Positions 34,641 to 44,324 are shown, numbered from the stretch's first letter. The stretch: DNA of 64,000 nucleotides from an uncultured Clostridium sp. (GCA_945915475.1 CAMEFI010000017.1:1-64000); one strand, 5' to 3'. The notes: generated from the sequence alone by a model not told the origin. Translations and numbers: made by a program.

Positions 34641-37100
34641 ATGGTTAGCAGAAAGAGAATGAATCAGATTGAAATGGTCGAGTTTGTACTGTTTGTGACA
34701 TTACACATTGTCTATTCGGGCCTGAATTTGGGAGCGCAGGTAACATATGTTGTGCTGGCATACGGAATAACGCTTTCCATTCTATCTATACTCTGTCTGA
34801 AGGTGGTTAGGAATCCTGTATGGGCACAGGTGGCATTTATTGTATGTGTGATGATGGCAACCCATTTGATTGGCCGGGAAATTGGTACATTGGCAGGGGG
34901 AATATGTATCTATATGGTGACGGGTGCCCTCATTTCCATATTTGGAGATATGCATTTGAATATGTATTATATTATTGCAGTCAATCTTGCTATCTTTTTT
35001 GGACTGATTACAGAATATGATGTGATTACGAGCATGGTATCTATCCAATATTATGTGATGCTGATTATCTTTTGTGAAGCTTTTTTGCTTACCGAGAATT
35101 TTATGGTAATGTTATATCAGCAAAAGGTTGAGGAGGTAGAGACACAGAATGCTTTATTGAATGTTGCACAGAAAAGCAAGGATGAATTTCTGGCCAATAT
35201 GTCTCATGAGATTCGAACACCAATGAATGCAATTGTTGGCATGAGTGAACTGATCATGAGGGAAAGTGACAATGATAAAGTGAAAGAGTATTGTTACAAT
35301 ATTCAGACTTCGGGAGAGAACCTGCTTGGCATTATCAATGATATCCTCGATTTTTCCAAGATTGAGTCAGGGAAGATGGATATCGTATATGAACCATATT
35401 CCATTGCTTCTGTTGTACAGGATGTTGTGAATACGGCCATGTTTCGGCGGGGATTTAAAGATATTGCCATTATTATCGATTGTAGTCCGGATATGCCCAA
35501 ACAATTAGTTGGTGATGAATTGCGCAATCGTCAGATCCTACTGAATTTGGTAACCAATGCAGTGAAATTTACAGATCATGGATATATTTTTGTGGAATTA
35601 TCCTGTTATGACAATAATGGGGAAAACTGGCTTAAGATGGTGGTAAAGGATTCGGGTATAGGAATTAAGAAGGAAGATCAGGCACATTTGTTTGAGACCT
35701 TTAACCGTTTAGATACCAAAAAGAATCGTACGATTGAGGGAACCGGCTTAGGATTACCCATCTGCAAGCATTTAGTGCAGGCAATGCATGGAAAAATATT
35801 TGTAGACAGCGAATATAGGGTAGGTACGACAATAACGGTTGAGATTCCACAAAAGATTACAGATGCGAGTCCATTTCTTACTTTGAAGCGATCTCCGAAT
35901 ATGAAAATTGTTCTTTATGGTGACAGAGAGCAATACCGTAGTGCAGGTGATTTGTATTATCAACTAGCCAATGAGCATATATGGAAATCATTAGGGGTTC
36001 CATTTGAGAACATAACAAACTTTGTAGAACTGATGCAGGCTGTAGAGCATAAGGAAATGACACATTTATTTGTGGGAATTGGGGAATATACAGATCAGAG
36101 AAATTATTTTGATCAGATTGCAAAGCAGATTAATGTGTACGTTATGTATGATCCGCAATACCCGGTTCGTTTAGGTCCGGATATGAATGGAATTCATTTG
36201 CCGTTTTACTCCATCAATGTAGTATCTGCATTGAATGGAGAGGCATTCTATAATCAGTTGATAGACACTAAAGAGATTACAGTGAAGTTCAAAGCGCCAT
36301 ATGCACGAGTATTAGTAGTAGATGATAATGACATTAATTTACGAGTGACAGAAGGCATTCTCAAATTGTTTGATATCAATGCGATTCTTGCACATAGCGG
36401 AAAAGAAGCGATTGAACTATTAAAGGATCAGGATATTGATATTGTTTTTATGGATCATATGATGCCGGAGATGGATGGTGTGGAGACCACGGAGATCATC
36501 AGAAGAATTGGAGGGGAATACTGGAAAAACCTTCCGATTATTGCACTTACTGCCAATGTGGTAAATGATGCCAAGAAGATGTTTTTAGAGAGTGGATTTC
36601 AGGATTTCTTATCGAAGCCGGTCAGTTTCAAGTCCATTGAAGGAGTACTGCGAAAATGGCTTCCGGGAACAAAGATAGAATTCGTTAATGAATCGGAAAG
36701 AAAGCAAGTGCCGAATTTTGAAGAGACGGGAAAACAGGAACCTGCATTTATTCCAATGCATATCAATGAAGATGTTATTAAGGATAATATGGGAGGTCAA
36801 CGGGATCTGTTTAAGGAATTATTGGAGTATTGTATAGAATTAGAACAGGACCGTTGGAATGAGATTCAGGAAGCTTTTGATCAACAGGATTGGGAAGAAT
36901 ATACAATACGAGTTCATGCCTTGAAAGGAGGTATGAGAAGTCTTGGTGTTGAAGAATTAGCAGTGGTTGCACAGGCACAGGAATTTGCCTGCAAAGAGGG
37001 TCGAATTGATGATGCGATTGCTAACCACCCTCATTTACAGGAGGAATATGACCGTGCCCATCGTACAATCGAACAATATTTGAAGACATTCCATATATAA
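34641..37100 (+). CDS. Hybrid sensor histidine kinase (HisKA-HATPase-REC-HPt)
   Basis: 819 aa. About six N-terminal membrane helices (residues ~10-160), a short coiled coil, HisKA with phospho-acceptor His in NMSHEIRTPMNA (189), HATPase (N box LLNLVTNAVKF, G boxes VKDSGIGI and GTGLGLPI), a degenerate receiver-like linker (~410-550), a true receiver with Asp in VFMDHMMPEMDG (605), and a C-terminal HPt with His in VHALKGG (759). The phosphorelay would run His189-Asp605-His759 to an unidentified response regulator; none is adjacent. No ligand-binding domain is recognisable, so the membrane region itself may sense. GGTGGAGGAG precedes the start. Confidence 0.9.
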   Translation: MVSRKRMNQIEMVEFVLFVTLHIVYSGLNLGAQVTYVVLAYGITLSILSILCLKVVRNPVWAQVAFIVCVMMATHLIGREIGTLAGGICIYMVTGALISIFGDMHLNMYYIIAVNLAIFFGLITEYDVITSMVSIQYYVMLIIFCEAFLLTENFMVMLYQQKVEEVETQNALLNVAQKSKDEFLANMSHEIRTPMNAIVGMSELIMRESDNDKVKEYCYNIQTSGENLLGIINDILDFSKIESGKMDIVYEPYSIASVVQDVVNTAMFRRGFKDIAIIIDCSPDMPKQLVGDELRNRQILLNLVTNAVKFTDHGYIFVELSCYDNNGENWLKMVVKDSGIGIKKEDQAHLFETFNRLDTKKNRTIEGTGLGLPICKHLVQAMHGKIFVDSEYRVGTTITVEIPQKITDASPFLTLKRSPNMKIVLYGDREQYRSAGDLYYQLANEHIWKSLGVPFENITNFVELMQAVEHKEMTHLFVGIGEYTDQRNYFDQIAKQINVYVMYDPQYPVRLGPDMNGIHLPFYSINVVSALNGEAFYNQLIDTKEITVKFKAPYARVLVVDDNDINLRVTEGILKLFDINAILAHSGKEAIELLKDQDIDIVFMDHMMPEMDGVETTEIIRRIGGEYWKNLPIIALTANVVNDAKKMFLESGFQDFLSKPVSFKSIEGVLRKWLPGTKIEFVNESERKQVPNFEETGKQEPAFIPMHINEDVIKDNMGGQRDLFKELLEYCIELEQDRWNEIQEAFDQQDWEEYTIRVHALKGGMRSLGVEELAVVAQAQEFACKEGRIDDAIANHPHLQEEYDRAHRTIEQYLKTFHI

Positions 37101-37103
37101 TAA

Positions 37104-37146
37104 GCCGGGTACAGATTCATGCTGGTTATGAAGATCTGTACCCGGC
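37104..37146. terminator. Bidirectional terminator between the histidine kinase and leuA
   Basis: A perfect 13-bp stem, GCCGGGTACAGAT (37104-37116) with ATCTGTACCCGGC (37134-37146), between two convergent genes. Confidence 0.8.
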
Positions 37147-37184
37147 AAATGTATGTCATGGAGTTAGTAGATGAGGTGTCCAGA

Positions 37185-38864
37185 CTATTGTATGTCTTCG
37201 CTGTCAAGGACTTTGTTTACGGCAGATAATAATGCACATACAGATGCGTCAATGATATCGTTTTTGATGCCGCAGCCCCATGTTGTTACACCATTCTTGG
37301 TTTCAATGCCCACATAGGAACATGCCTGGGAATTAGAACCGTGTTCTAATGCGTGCTCTTCGTAGGTTGTGAGCTTGAAGTCGATGGCAAAATGTTTTTT
37401 AATCGCATTTGCCACCGCATCCAGACGACCATTACCTGAGCCGTGATAGATCTTTGGTATATTATTACGCTTAATGGTAAGTTCTGTAGAGATTATTCCA
37501 TTTCCTTCCTGTACGAAATGGCACTCGTCTAACTTGATGGCTGTCTTAATGTTTACGTATTGCTTATTGAAGATACCAAGAATCTCTTCCGGTGTTAATT
37601 CTTTGTGTAAATGATCGGATACATTTTTAACTGCATAACCAAGATCTTCACGCATCTTAGCAGGCAGATTAAATCCGTAACGCTGCTCTAAAATGTAGCC
37701 GATTCCCCCTTTGCCAGACTGCGAATTGATGCGGATAACATCTCCTTCGTATTCTCTTCCCACGTCGTGAGGATCCAATGGAAGATACGGAACGGTCCAG
37801 TCTTTCAAATTCTTTTCTTCACGCCACTTCATACCCTTGGCAATGGCATCCTGATGGGAACCGGAAAATGCAGCAAATACAAGCTTACCGGTATATGGTG
37901 AACGCTCATAAACATGCATACCGGTTACATCTTCGTATAATTCGGTGATTTCCGGCAAATTGCTGAAATCTAATTTCGGGTCAACACCATGTGTATACAT
38001 ATTCATTGCTAAAGTAATAATATCCACATTACCGGTACGTTCGCCGTTGCCGAATAAGGTTCCTTCGATTCGGTCTGCTCCGGCTAATACACCAAGTTCA
38101 GCGTCTGCAACACCGCAGCCTCTGTCATTGTGTGGATGTAAGGAAAGAATGACATTTTCTCTCATTGCAAGATTCTTGCTCATGTATTCAATCTGGCTTG
38201 CGTATACATGAGGCAGAGACATCTCCACGGTAGCAGGTAAATTAATGATGACTTTATTATCAGCTGTTGGCTGCCATACATTGATAACGGCATTACATAC
38301 TTCCAATGCATAGTCTACTTCGGTTCCGGTAAAGGATTCCGGTGAATACTCAAACTGGTAATTACCGCCATCCTGCTTTGTGAGATCTAACAATAACTTT
38401 GCGCCATCAATGGCAATCTGCTTAATCTCTTCTTTGGATTTCCGGAATACCTGTTCACGCTGTGCCAAAGAAGTAGAATTGTATAAATGAATGACTGCGT
38501 GTTTACATCCTTTTACAGCTTCAAAGGTTTTCTTGATAATATGAGGTCTTGCCTGTGTTAATACCTGAACAGTAACATCATCCGGAATTAAATCCTGATC
38601 GATTAAAGTCCGTAAGAACTCGTATTCGGTTTCAGAGGCAGCAGGAAAACCAACTTCAATTTCCTTGAAACCGACTTTTACTAACATTTTAAAGAACTCT
38701 ACTTTCTGCTGCAAGCTCATTGGTACAATTAAAGCCTGGTTGCCGTCACGTAAATCAACGGAACACCATGCAGGAGCATTATCAATATATTCCTTTTTGG
38801 TCCAGTCTAAACATTCTACCGGTGGCATAAAATAATTTCTCTTGTACTTGGTTGCATCCATCAT
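37185..38864 (-). CDS. leuA: 2-isopropylmalate synthase
   Basis: 559 aa, the long LeuA type 2 form (as in actinobacteria). Condenses 2-oxoisovalerate with acetyl-CoA, first step to leucine. The HMGL-like TIM barrel carries SVDLRDGNQAL, EVGFPAASETE, HPHNDRGC and GNGERTGNVD (metal and active-site residues). A C-terminal LeuA allosteric domain (~430-559) ends in CALLSAVNKV. ATG 38864 is preferred (AAAGGAAGG upstream), with ATG 38861 equally possible. No leuBCD follow, so this may be a stand-alone regulated first step. It is controlled by its own T-box. Confidence 0.95.
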   Translation of the reverse strand: MMDATKYKRNYFMPPVECLDWTKKEYIDNAPAWCSVDLRDGNQALIVPMSLQQKVEFFKMLVKVGFKEIEVGFPAASETEYEFLRTLIDQDLIPDDVTVQVLTQARPHIIKKTFEAVKGCKHAVIHLYNSTSLAQREQVFRKSKEEIKQIAIDGAKLLLDLTKQDGGNYQFEYSPESFTGTEVDYALEVCNAVINVWQPTADNKVIINLPATVEMSLPHVYASQIEYMSKNLAMRENVILSLHPHNDRGCGVADAELGVLAGADRIEGTLFGNGERTGNVDIITLAMNMYTHGVDPKLDFSNLPEITELYEDVTGMHVYERSPYTGKLVFAAFSGSHQDAIAKGMKWREEKNLKDWTVPYLPLDPHDVGREYEGDVIRINSQSGKGGIGYILEQRYGFNLPAKMREDLGYAVKNVSDHLHKELTPEEILGIFNKQYVNIKTAIKLDECHFVQEGNGIISTELTIKRNNIPKIYHGSGNGRLDAVANAIKKHFAIDFKLTTYEEHALEHGSNSQACSYVGIETKNGVTTWGCGIKNDIIDASVCALLSAVNKVLDSEDIQ

Positions 38865-38928
38865 AATTATAATACCTTCCTTTCTTTTCATAATATGCTA
38901 TGATTGTTGGATATATTTCGCATCATAC

Positions 38929-38965
38929 AAAAAGCCCTACGTCTCCATATAAGAGACGTAAGGCT
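38929..38965 (-). terminator. Attenuator terminator of the leuA T-box
   Basis: On the minus strand AGCCTTACGTCTC pairs with GAGACGTAGGGCT and ends in TTTTTGT. Confidence 0.85.
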
Positions 38966-39235
38966 ATTACCTCCGCGGTACCACTCTAATTCATACATCA
39001 TTGTATGCACTCATTGCAGATACGGACATTGACTGTCGTATATCCTCCCTAATATAACGGTTGGGTTCCGGCTTCACCTACTAGATTGAATGGGGTTCAG
39101 TGAGCTACTCAAAGGCGAGTTCAAATTCCTTCCGCAACTGCTTCGCACCACCCAGCAACTCTCTGTATACTTCCAAAATTCTACTATTCCTTGTCACAGT
39201 ATTTATGAATCCATATGTAAATTCCAAGTGAGTTA
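38929..39235 (-). ncRNA. T-box leader with leucine (CUC) specifier
   Basis: Read on the minus strand: AGAGAG with GGGTGGTG in stem I, a specifier loop GAA-CTC (codon at 39119-39117), GAGTAG/GAAC elements of stem II, then the core AGAGTGGTACCGCGG (38987-38973) and a terminator at 38965-38929. CUC is a leucine codon, agreeing with leuA. Uncharged tRNA-Leu should permit read-through. Confidence 0.92.
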
Positions 39236-39264
39236 ACCTTATCACATTCTAAAAGGACTGTCAA
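39236..39264 (-). promoter_or_regulatory. leuA promoter
   Basis: On the minus strand TTGACA (39264-39259), 17-bp spacer, TAAGGT (39241-39236). The -10 box is poor. The divergent TetR gene starts only 18 bases away, so the two units share this region. Confidence 0.5.
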
Positions 39265-39281
39265 CCATCAATGTGTAAAGA

Positions 39282-39866
39282 ATGATAAAAATAATAAAAA
39301 AGAAGAAAGGGAAGACAGCATTAACTGCCCGGGCAATTGCAGAGGAATTAGGTGTGTCAACACAACCGATTTTTACATGCTTCCATACAATGGAGGAAGC
39401 GGAAGAGGAAGTTTACAAAGCAGCCGAGAAATTATTTCATGAATACACATTAAAGGGTATACAGGAAAAAATACCTTTTCTTGAATTTGGTATGCAGTAT
39501 ATCCGGTTTGCAAGGGAGGAACCGGAGTTATACAGGATGTTGTTTCTGGAAAAAAGGGATGAAAAACATGGTGCATTGGAGGAGATGTATCATTCTCAGA
39601 AACTTGTGAGAGATTCCCTGAAACAGATTTATCGCATCGGAGAAGAAGAGGCGGATCGTTATTTTCGTGATATGTGGTTAGTGGTACATAGCTTAGCGAC
39701 ACTGATTGTAACCAGCGGCTGTCCGTACCCGGATAAAGAAATCGGAGATATATTAAGTGGATTTAGTATCAGTATGTGTAAGGCAATAAAAGAAATTCCG
39801 GGATTTATTAGCGGAGAATATGATAAAGATGCTATATTTAGAGATTTAATCACAAAAGAAAGGTAG
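39282..39866 (+). CDS. TetR/AcrR-type regulator with shortened DNA-binding domain
   Basis: 194 aa. TARAIAEELGVSTQPIF is the TetR helix-turn-helix core, and the rest is an all-helical ligand domain (WHG-type, with WLVVHSLATLIV). The helix that normally precedes this core is almost absent: only IKIIKKKKGK comes before it, and a stop codon lies two codons upstream in frame. Either the start lies in a shifted frame or the protein is N-terminally truncated. It is 6 nt from the ABC ATPase gene and would be its local regulator. No clear ribosome site is seen. Confidence 0.6.
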   Translation: MIKIIKKKKGKTALTARAIAEELGVSTQPIFTCFHTMEEAEEEVYKAAEKLFHEYTLKGIQEKIPFLEFGMQYIRFAREEPELYRMLFLEKRDEKHGALEEMYHSQKLVRDSLKQIYRIGEEEADRYFRDMWLVVHSLATLIVTSGCPYPDKEIGDILSGFSISMCKAIKEIPGFISGEYDKDAIFRDLITKER

Positions 39867-39872
39867 GGATAT

Positions 39873-40907
39873 ATGGAACCAATTATTCGGGTGGAACATG
39901 TAACAAAAGAATTTAAGGTGTTAAACCGACATGAAGGTTTGCGGGGAAGTATTCGGGATCTGTTCTCACAGGATTATAAAATTGTGAAAGCAGTGAGTGA
40001 TCTTTCTATGAACATTATGCCGGGAGAGATTGTGGGATATTTAGGACCAAATGGTGCAGGAAAATCTACCACGATCAAGATGATGACGGGTGTGTTAGAG
40101 CCTAGTAGTGGGGAAATATATTGTAATGGTCTGATTCCATATAAGAAACGAAATCAAAATGCGGAAAATATCGGAGTCGTATTTGGACAGCGTTCTCAGT
40201 TATGGTGGGCGTTGCCTGCAATTGAATCCTTTAAGATTCTGAAAGACATTTATCAGGTGGATGATGGAACTTACCGGGATATGATGGAGTTATATGGTAC
40301 AATGGTGGATATGGATTACCTTATGCATAAACCGGTAAGGCAGATGTCGTTAGGGCAGCGGACACTTTGCGATATTCTGGCATCCCTTTTGCACAATCCT
40401 AGGGTGGTATTTTTAGATGAGCCTACAATCGGTTTAGATGTTGCCATGAAAGCTAAGATCAGAGAGCTGATTCAGACGTTGAATCGCGAAAAGAACACGA
40501 CGATTATTCTGACAACGCATGATATGGGAGATGTGGATGCCCTTTGCAAGAGAATTGTCATTATCGATAAAGGAATTATGCTATATGATAATGATATTCA
40601 TAACCTGACGGAGATTTTTGGTGCATATCGTACATTGTGTCTGTCCCTGTTACATAAGGATGAAGGGATAACGGAGGAACGAATGCAGAAAATGGTTTGT
40701 CAGGTGACGAAGATTTTAGATGAGAATCTTACGGATACGGATGGGATTGTTATAAGTGCAAGAGAAGACCAGATTGAGATTTTAGTGGACGAGCACAAAA
40801 ATGATATGATGCATATTTTGAATCTCATACAGGAGCAGTATCACATTTATGATATGCACATATTGGAGATTTCAACGGAAAGTGTGATTAAAAAGATTTA
40901 TGAATGA
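39873..40907 (+). CDS. ABC-2 type exporter ATP-binding protein
   Basis: 344 aa. Walker A GPNGAGKST, Q-loop in VFGQRSQLWW, signature MSLGQRTLCD, Walker B VVFLDEPTIGLD and switch His in LTTHDMGD are all present. The C-terminal ~100-residue extension and the QRSQLWW sequence fit the uncharacterised COG4586 subgroup, which normally works with two permeases (COG4587 and COG3694). Only one permease gene follows, and it is broken. GAAAGGTAGGG precedes the start. Confidence 0.88.
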   Translation: MEPIIRVEHVTKEFKVLNRHEGLRGSIRDLFSQDYKIVKAVSDLSMNIMPGEIVGYLGPNGAGKSTTIKMMTGVLEPSSGEIYCNGLIPYKKRNQNAENIGVVFGQRSQLWWALPAIESFKILKDIYQVDDGTYRDMMELYGTMVDMDYLMHKPVRQMSLGQRTLCDILASLLHNPRVVFLDEPTIGLDVAMKAKIRELIQTLNREKNTTIILTTHDMGDVDALCKRIVIIDKGIMLYDNDIHNLTEIFGAYRTLCLSLLHKDEGITEERMQKMVCQVTKILDENLTDTDGIVISAREDQIEILVDEHKNDMMHILNLIQEQYHIYDMHILEISTESVIKKIYE

Positions 40908-40910
40908 GAG

Positions 40911-41714
40911 ATGGCAAAAAGAAACATTGCATTCTATTGGAAAATATATTGGAAGATCGTAGCACAGGATATTAAGAGTAAGATGAGCTATCGTGCAGAC
41001 TTTATCATTTCCATGATTGGTATGCTGGCAACCAATATAGCAGGGGCTGTTAGCTTTTATTAAATTTTTCAACGTTTTCCTTCCATTGCAGGCTGGAATT
41101 ATTATGAAATGATCTTTCTATATGGATTTTCGCTGGTTGCAGCAACTCCGGCACAATGTCTGTTTGATAATAACTGGAATTTAAGATATGCAGTATATTC
41201 CGGTGATTTTATCAAGTATTGTTTTCGACCGGTGAATCTGTTTTTTTACTATATGACAGAGGTGTTTGATGTGAAGGGACTGGGACAATTTGTGTTTGGT
41301 ATGGCAGCTGTGATCTATTCCTGGAGAAAGCTGAGTCTTCCCTTTCATCTGTATACACCGTTGTTGTTTGTAGTTGAGGTGCTTGCTGCATCTTTATTTG
41401 TAATTGCCATATTAAATCTGGCAGCATCCTCCTGTTTCTGGATTATGAACTCCTTTTTTGTATTGCAATTATCCAATACATTACGGGATTTCGCCCATTA
41501 TCCGGTTACGATATTTGGACCGGCACTTCGGCTTGTGTTTACATTTGTGTTATCCATTGCCTGCATGGCATTTTATCCCGGTATCATTTTTCTAAGACCG
41601 GAGGAGATTTCGTTTATAACAGTTTTTGTTCCGTTTTTTGGGGCACTATTCTTTTACATCAGCTATAAAGTGTGGATGAAAGGGGCAATGTCTTATAACG
41701 GAACCGGTTCGTAA
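40911..41714 (+). pseudogene. ABC-2 permease interrupted by one in-frame stop
   Basis: The frame opens at ATG 40911, 3 nt after the ATPase stop, encodes a normal N-terminus (KIVAQDIKSKMSYRADFI) and hits TAA at 41061-41063 (codon 51). The same frame continues without further stops (IFQRFPSIAGWNYYEMI) to 41714. The joined length of 267 codons is normal for this DUF990/COG3694-type permease, which has six helices. A single base change (for example TTA to TAA) explains it. A downstream ATG at 41109 could only yield a protein without its first helix. Export is probably lost. Confidence 0.85.
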
Positions 41715-41738
41715 ATATATCCATTTTTTATCTTATAT

Positions 41739-41779
41739 GGGGCAGATCCATTTGTTGTATATTGGGTCTGCTCCTTTTT
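41739..41779 (+). terminator. Terminator of the ABC exporter locus
   Basis: GGGGCAGATCCA (41739-41750) pairs with TGGGTCTGCTCC (41763-41774), two G-U pairs, followed by TTTTT. Confidence 0.8.
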
Positions 41780-41787
41780 GATATAAG

Positions 41788-41807
41788 ATTGTTATAGGAA
41801 TAACAAT
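41788..41807. promoter_or_regulatory. Candidate operator upstream of the ROK/GH1 operon
   Basis: ATTGTTAT, 4-bp spacer, ATAACAAT: a perfect 8-bp inverted repeat 120 bases before the ROK start. Size and symmetry fit a repressor site; no protein is assigned. Confidence 0.4.
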
Positions 41808-41926
41808 GATATTGATATACAGAAGCCTTTATGTGGAATATAATATGAAATAAGAATCCAAGGTACAAAAAGTTTTCTGCATATGGATAAATGAAACAGG
41901 AGAACGAATCGGAAAGGAGAAGGAAT

Positions 41927-42889
41927 ATGTATCTGGTATTTGATGTAGGTGGGACAACAATTAAATATGCATGGATGAATGGAGAAGGTGGGATAGAAGA
42001 AAAGGATAAATTTGCAACGCCAATCCAGGAGGGCAAAACCATTGATGATTTTGTGGAAGAAATTGGGAAAATATATGATTGTTATAAAAAGAAAGGTGAG
42101 ATTCAGGGAATTGCTATGGGGCTTCCGGGACAGGTAGATGTTGTAAAGGGCGTTGTATATGGCGGTGGAGGTATCCGGTATATGCATAATGTATCGCTGA
42201 TGGAGCGAATTAGCAGCCGATGTGACGGAATTTCCGTTTCTCTTGAAAATGATGGGAAATGTGCGGCTCTTGCTGAAGTGTGGCTTGGTAATGCAAAGGA
42301 TGTGAAGGATGCGTATGTTCTTGTGTTTGGGACAGGAATTGGTGGAGCCATGGTGAAGGATCGAAGAATTCATCGCGGCAAGCATCTGTTAGCAGGGGAG
42401 ATATCCTTCATGTTTGAGAATATGAAGAGACAGGACATCTCTAATATTCAGCAGATGGAGGGATTAAGTGTAACAGATGCCATTGAGAAGATGCCGTATA
42501 CCTGGTCGGCTGTTACGGCCACCGGTTCGGTATGTCATAATCTGGCAAGGAAAAAAGGATTATTGTCCACTGAGGTGACGGGAGAGAAGATATATCAATG
42601 GGCAAGGCAGGGAGATAAAGAGGCAGAGAATGCCCTGGAGGACATGTATTTTAGTATTGCCAAAGGATGCTGTAATCTATATGTGGCATTTGATCCCGAA
42701 GTCATTCTCATCGGTGGAGGAATTAGTGCGGAGCCGGCTTTTCTGGAAGGGATTCAAAGATATGTGGATCAGCTAAAGAAGATTTCATTAGTTTATGATG
42801 AAATAAAAATAGATGTCTGCAAATTTCGAAATGATTCGAATTTGCTCGGCGCATTGTATCATTTTAAACAAATGTATGAAGAAGTATAA
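41927..42889 (+). CDS. ROK family sugar kinase, probable beta-glucoside kinase
   Basis: 320 aa. N-terminal ATP site LVFDVGGTTIKYAW, sugar-site LPGQVD, LENDGKCAAL, and FGTGIGGA. The zinc-binding GxxGC-type cysteine motif found in glucokinases and NagC-like ROK proteins is missing; the corresponding region reads SFMFENMKRQ. ROK kinases of this Zn-free type include the BglK beta-glucoside kinases, and the partner gene 21 nt downstream is a 6-phospho-beta-glucosidase, so phosphorylation of cellobiose or another beta-glucoside is likely (inference). ATG 41927 follows GAAAGGAGAAGG. Confidence 0.75.
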   Translation: MYLVFDVGGTTIKYAWMNGEGGIEEKDKFATPIQEGKTIDDFVEEIGKIYDCYKKKGEIQGIAMGLPGQVDVVKGVVYGGGGIRYMHNVSLMERISSRCDGISVSLENDGKCAALAEVWLGNAKDVKDAYVLVFGTGIGGAMVKDRRIHRGKHLLAGEISFMFENMKRQDISNIQQMEGLSVTDAIEKMPYTWSAVTATGSVCHNLARKKGLLSTEVTGEKIYQWARQGDKEAENALEDMYFSIAKGCCNLYVAFDPEVILIGGGISAEPAFLEGIQRYVDQLKKISLVYDEIKIDVCKFRNDSNLLGALYHFKQMYEEV

Positions 42890-42910
42890 GAAGAAAAGGA
42901 GGATTTCACT

Positions 42911-44320
42911 ATGTTAATTACAAAGAACAAACCATTGCCGGAGAATTTTTTATGGGGGGCGTCCACAAGTGCTTATCAGGTAGAGGGGGCCAATTTATCC
43001 CATGGAAAAGGACCAAGTGTACAGGATATTAAGAAAGTTCCGGAGGGAACCAGTGAGTTAGATGTATGTGCAGATTTTTATCATCATTACAAAGAAGATA
43101 TTGCATTGATGGCAGAGATGGGATTTAAGACGTTCCGTTTCTCTATCGCATGGACACGTATTCTTCCGGAAGGAACCGGTGAAGTCAACCAGGAGGGAAT
43201 TGACTTTTACAGTAATGTAATCGATGAGTGTCTGAAGCATAATATTGAGCCATTAGTCACCATGTTTCATTTCGACCTGCCGGCAGCATTAGAGAAGAAA
43301 GGCGGCTGGTCTAGAAGAGAAAGTGTCGATGAGTTTGTTTATTTTGCAAAAATTCTTTTTGAGAACTATGGTGACCGTGTGAAATACTGGCTTACCATTA
43401 ACGAACAGAATATGCTTACATTAGTTGGTGATGTCATTGGAACATGTAATATGGAAGGTGTAACGAATAAATACAGGAAGTTATACCAGGAGAATCATCA
43501 TATGTTGCTTGCACAGGCCAAGGTTATGAAACTTTGTCATGACATGGTTCCAGGGGGTAAGATTGGTCCGGCACCTAATATTTCTCTGGTATATCCGGCA
43601 AGCTGTAAGCCAAAGGATATTCTGGCGGCACAGAATTTTAATGCCATTCGCAACTGGTTATATCTCGATATGGCGGTCTATGGAAGATATAATAATCTGG
43701 TGTGGAAATTTTTAGAAGAACATGATGCCATCCCACAGATGGAAGAGGATGACATGGATATTATGAAGGAAGGACATCCGGATTTCATTGGATTCAATTA
43801 TTATTCTACGGCAACAGTAGAATGGGATGATGGCAATGGAGGACCGGATTCCGGTGATCAGCAAAGCGGTGGCTCGGAACCGGGAGTATATCGGAATTAT
43901 GCGAATCCGAATCTTCTGCGTACAGAGTTTGGCTGGGAGATTGATCCGGAGGGCTTCCGGGCAACCATTCGTGAGATTTACAGCCGTTATCATTTGCCGA
44001 TGATTATTACGGAAAATGGTCTTGGTGCTTATGACAAGCTCACAGAGGACGGCAAGGTTCATGATGATTATCGGATCGAATATCTGCGTCGGCATATTGA
44101 ACAGATTAAGATTGCAGTATCGGAAGGAGAAGAGATGATGGGTTACTGTCCATGGTCTGCAATTGATTTGGTATCCACACATGAAGGCGTTGTAAAGAGA
44201 TATGGATTCATCTATGTAAATCGGGATGAGTTTGACCTGAAAGACATGAAGAGATATCGTAAAGATTCCTTCTATTGGTATAAGAAAGTCATCGCCACAA
44301 ATGGAGAGGATTTGTCGTAA
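42911..44320 (+). CDS. GH1 6-phospho-beta-glucosidase
   Basis: 469 aa GH1 (alpha/beta)8 barrel. N-terminal FLWGASTSAYQVEGA, acid/base Glu in TINEQN (165) and nucleophile Glu in IITENGLG (368). The C-terminal loop has Ser...Lys-X-Tyr (STHEGVVKRYGFIYV), the phosphate-binding signature that separates 6-phospho-glycosidases from plain beta-glucosidases. It would split the product of the adjacent ROK kinase, or a PTS-imported phosphosugar. AAAAGGAGG precedes the ATG. Confidence 0.88.
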   Translation: MLITKNKPLPENFLWGASTSAYQVEGANLSHGKGPSVQDIKKVPEGTSELDVCADFYHHYKEDIALMAEMGFKTFRFSIAWTRILPEGTGEVNQEGIDFYSNVIDECLKHNIEPLVTMFHFDLPAALEKKGGWSRRESVDEFVYFAKILFENYGDRVKYWLTINEQNMLTLVGDVIGTCNMEGVTNKYRKLYQENHHMLLAQAKVMKLCHDMVPGGKIGPAPNISLVYPASCKPKDILAAQNFNAIRNWLYLDMAVYGRYNNLVWKFLEEHDAIPQMEEDDMDIMKEGHPDFIGFNYYSTATVEWDDGNGGPDSGDQQSGGSEPGVYRNYANPNLLRTEFGWEIDPEGFRATIREIYSRYHLPMIITENGLGAYDKLTEDGKVHDDYRIEYLRRHIEQIKIAVSEGEEMMGYCPWSAIDLVSTHEGVVKRYGFIYVNRDEFDLKDMKRYRKDSFYWYKKVIATNGEDLS

Positions 44321-44324
44321 CAGT

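Noticed and set aside
41792-42385. 197-codon open frame on the minus strand over the ROK gene
   Set aside because: The plus strand carries a clear ROK kinase; the minus frame has no recognisable features.
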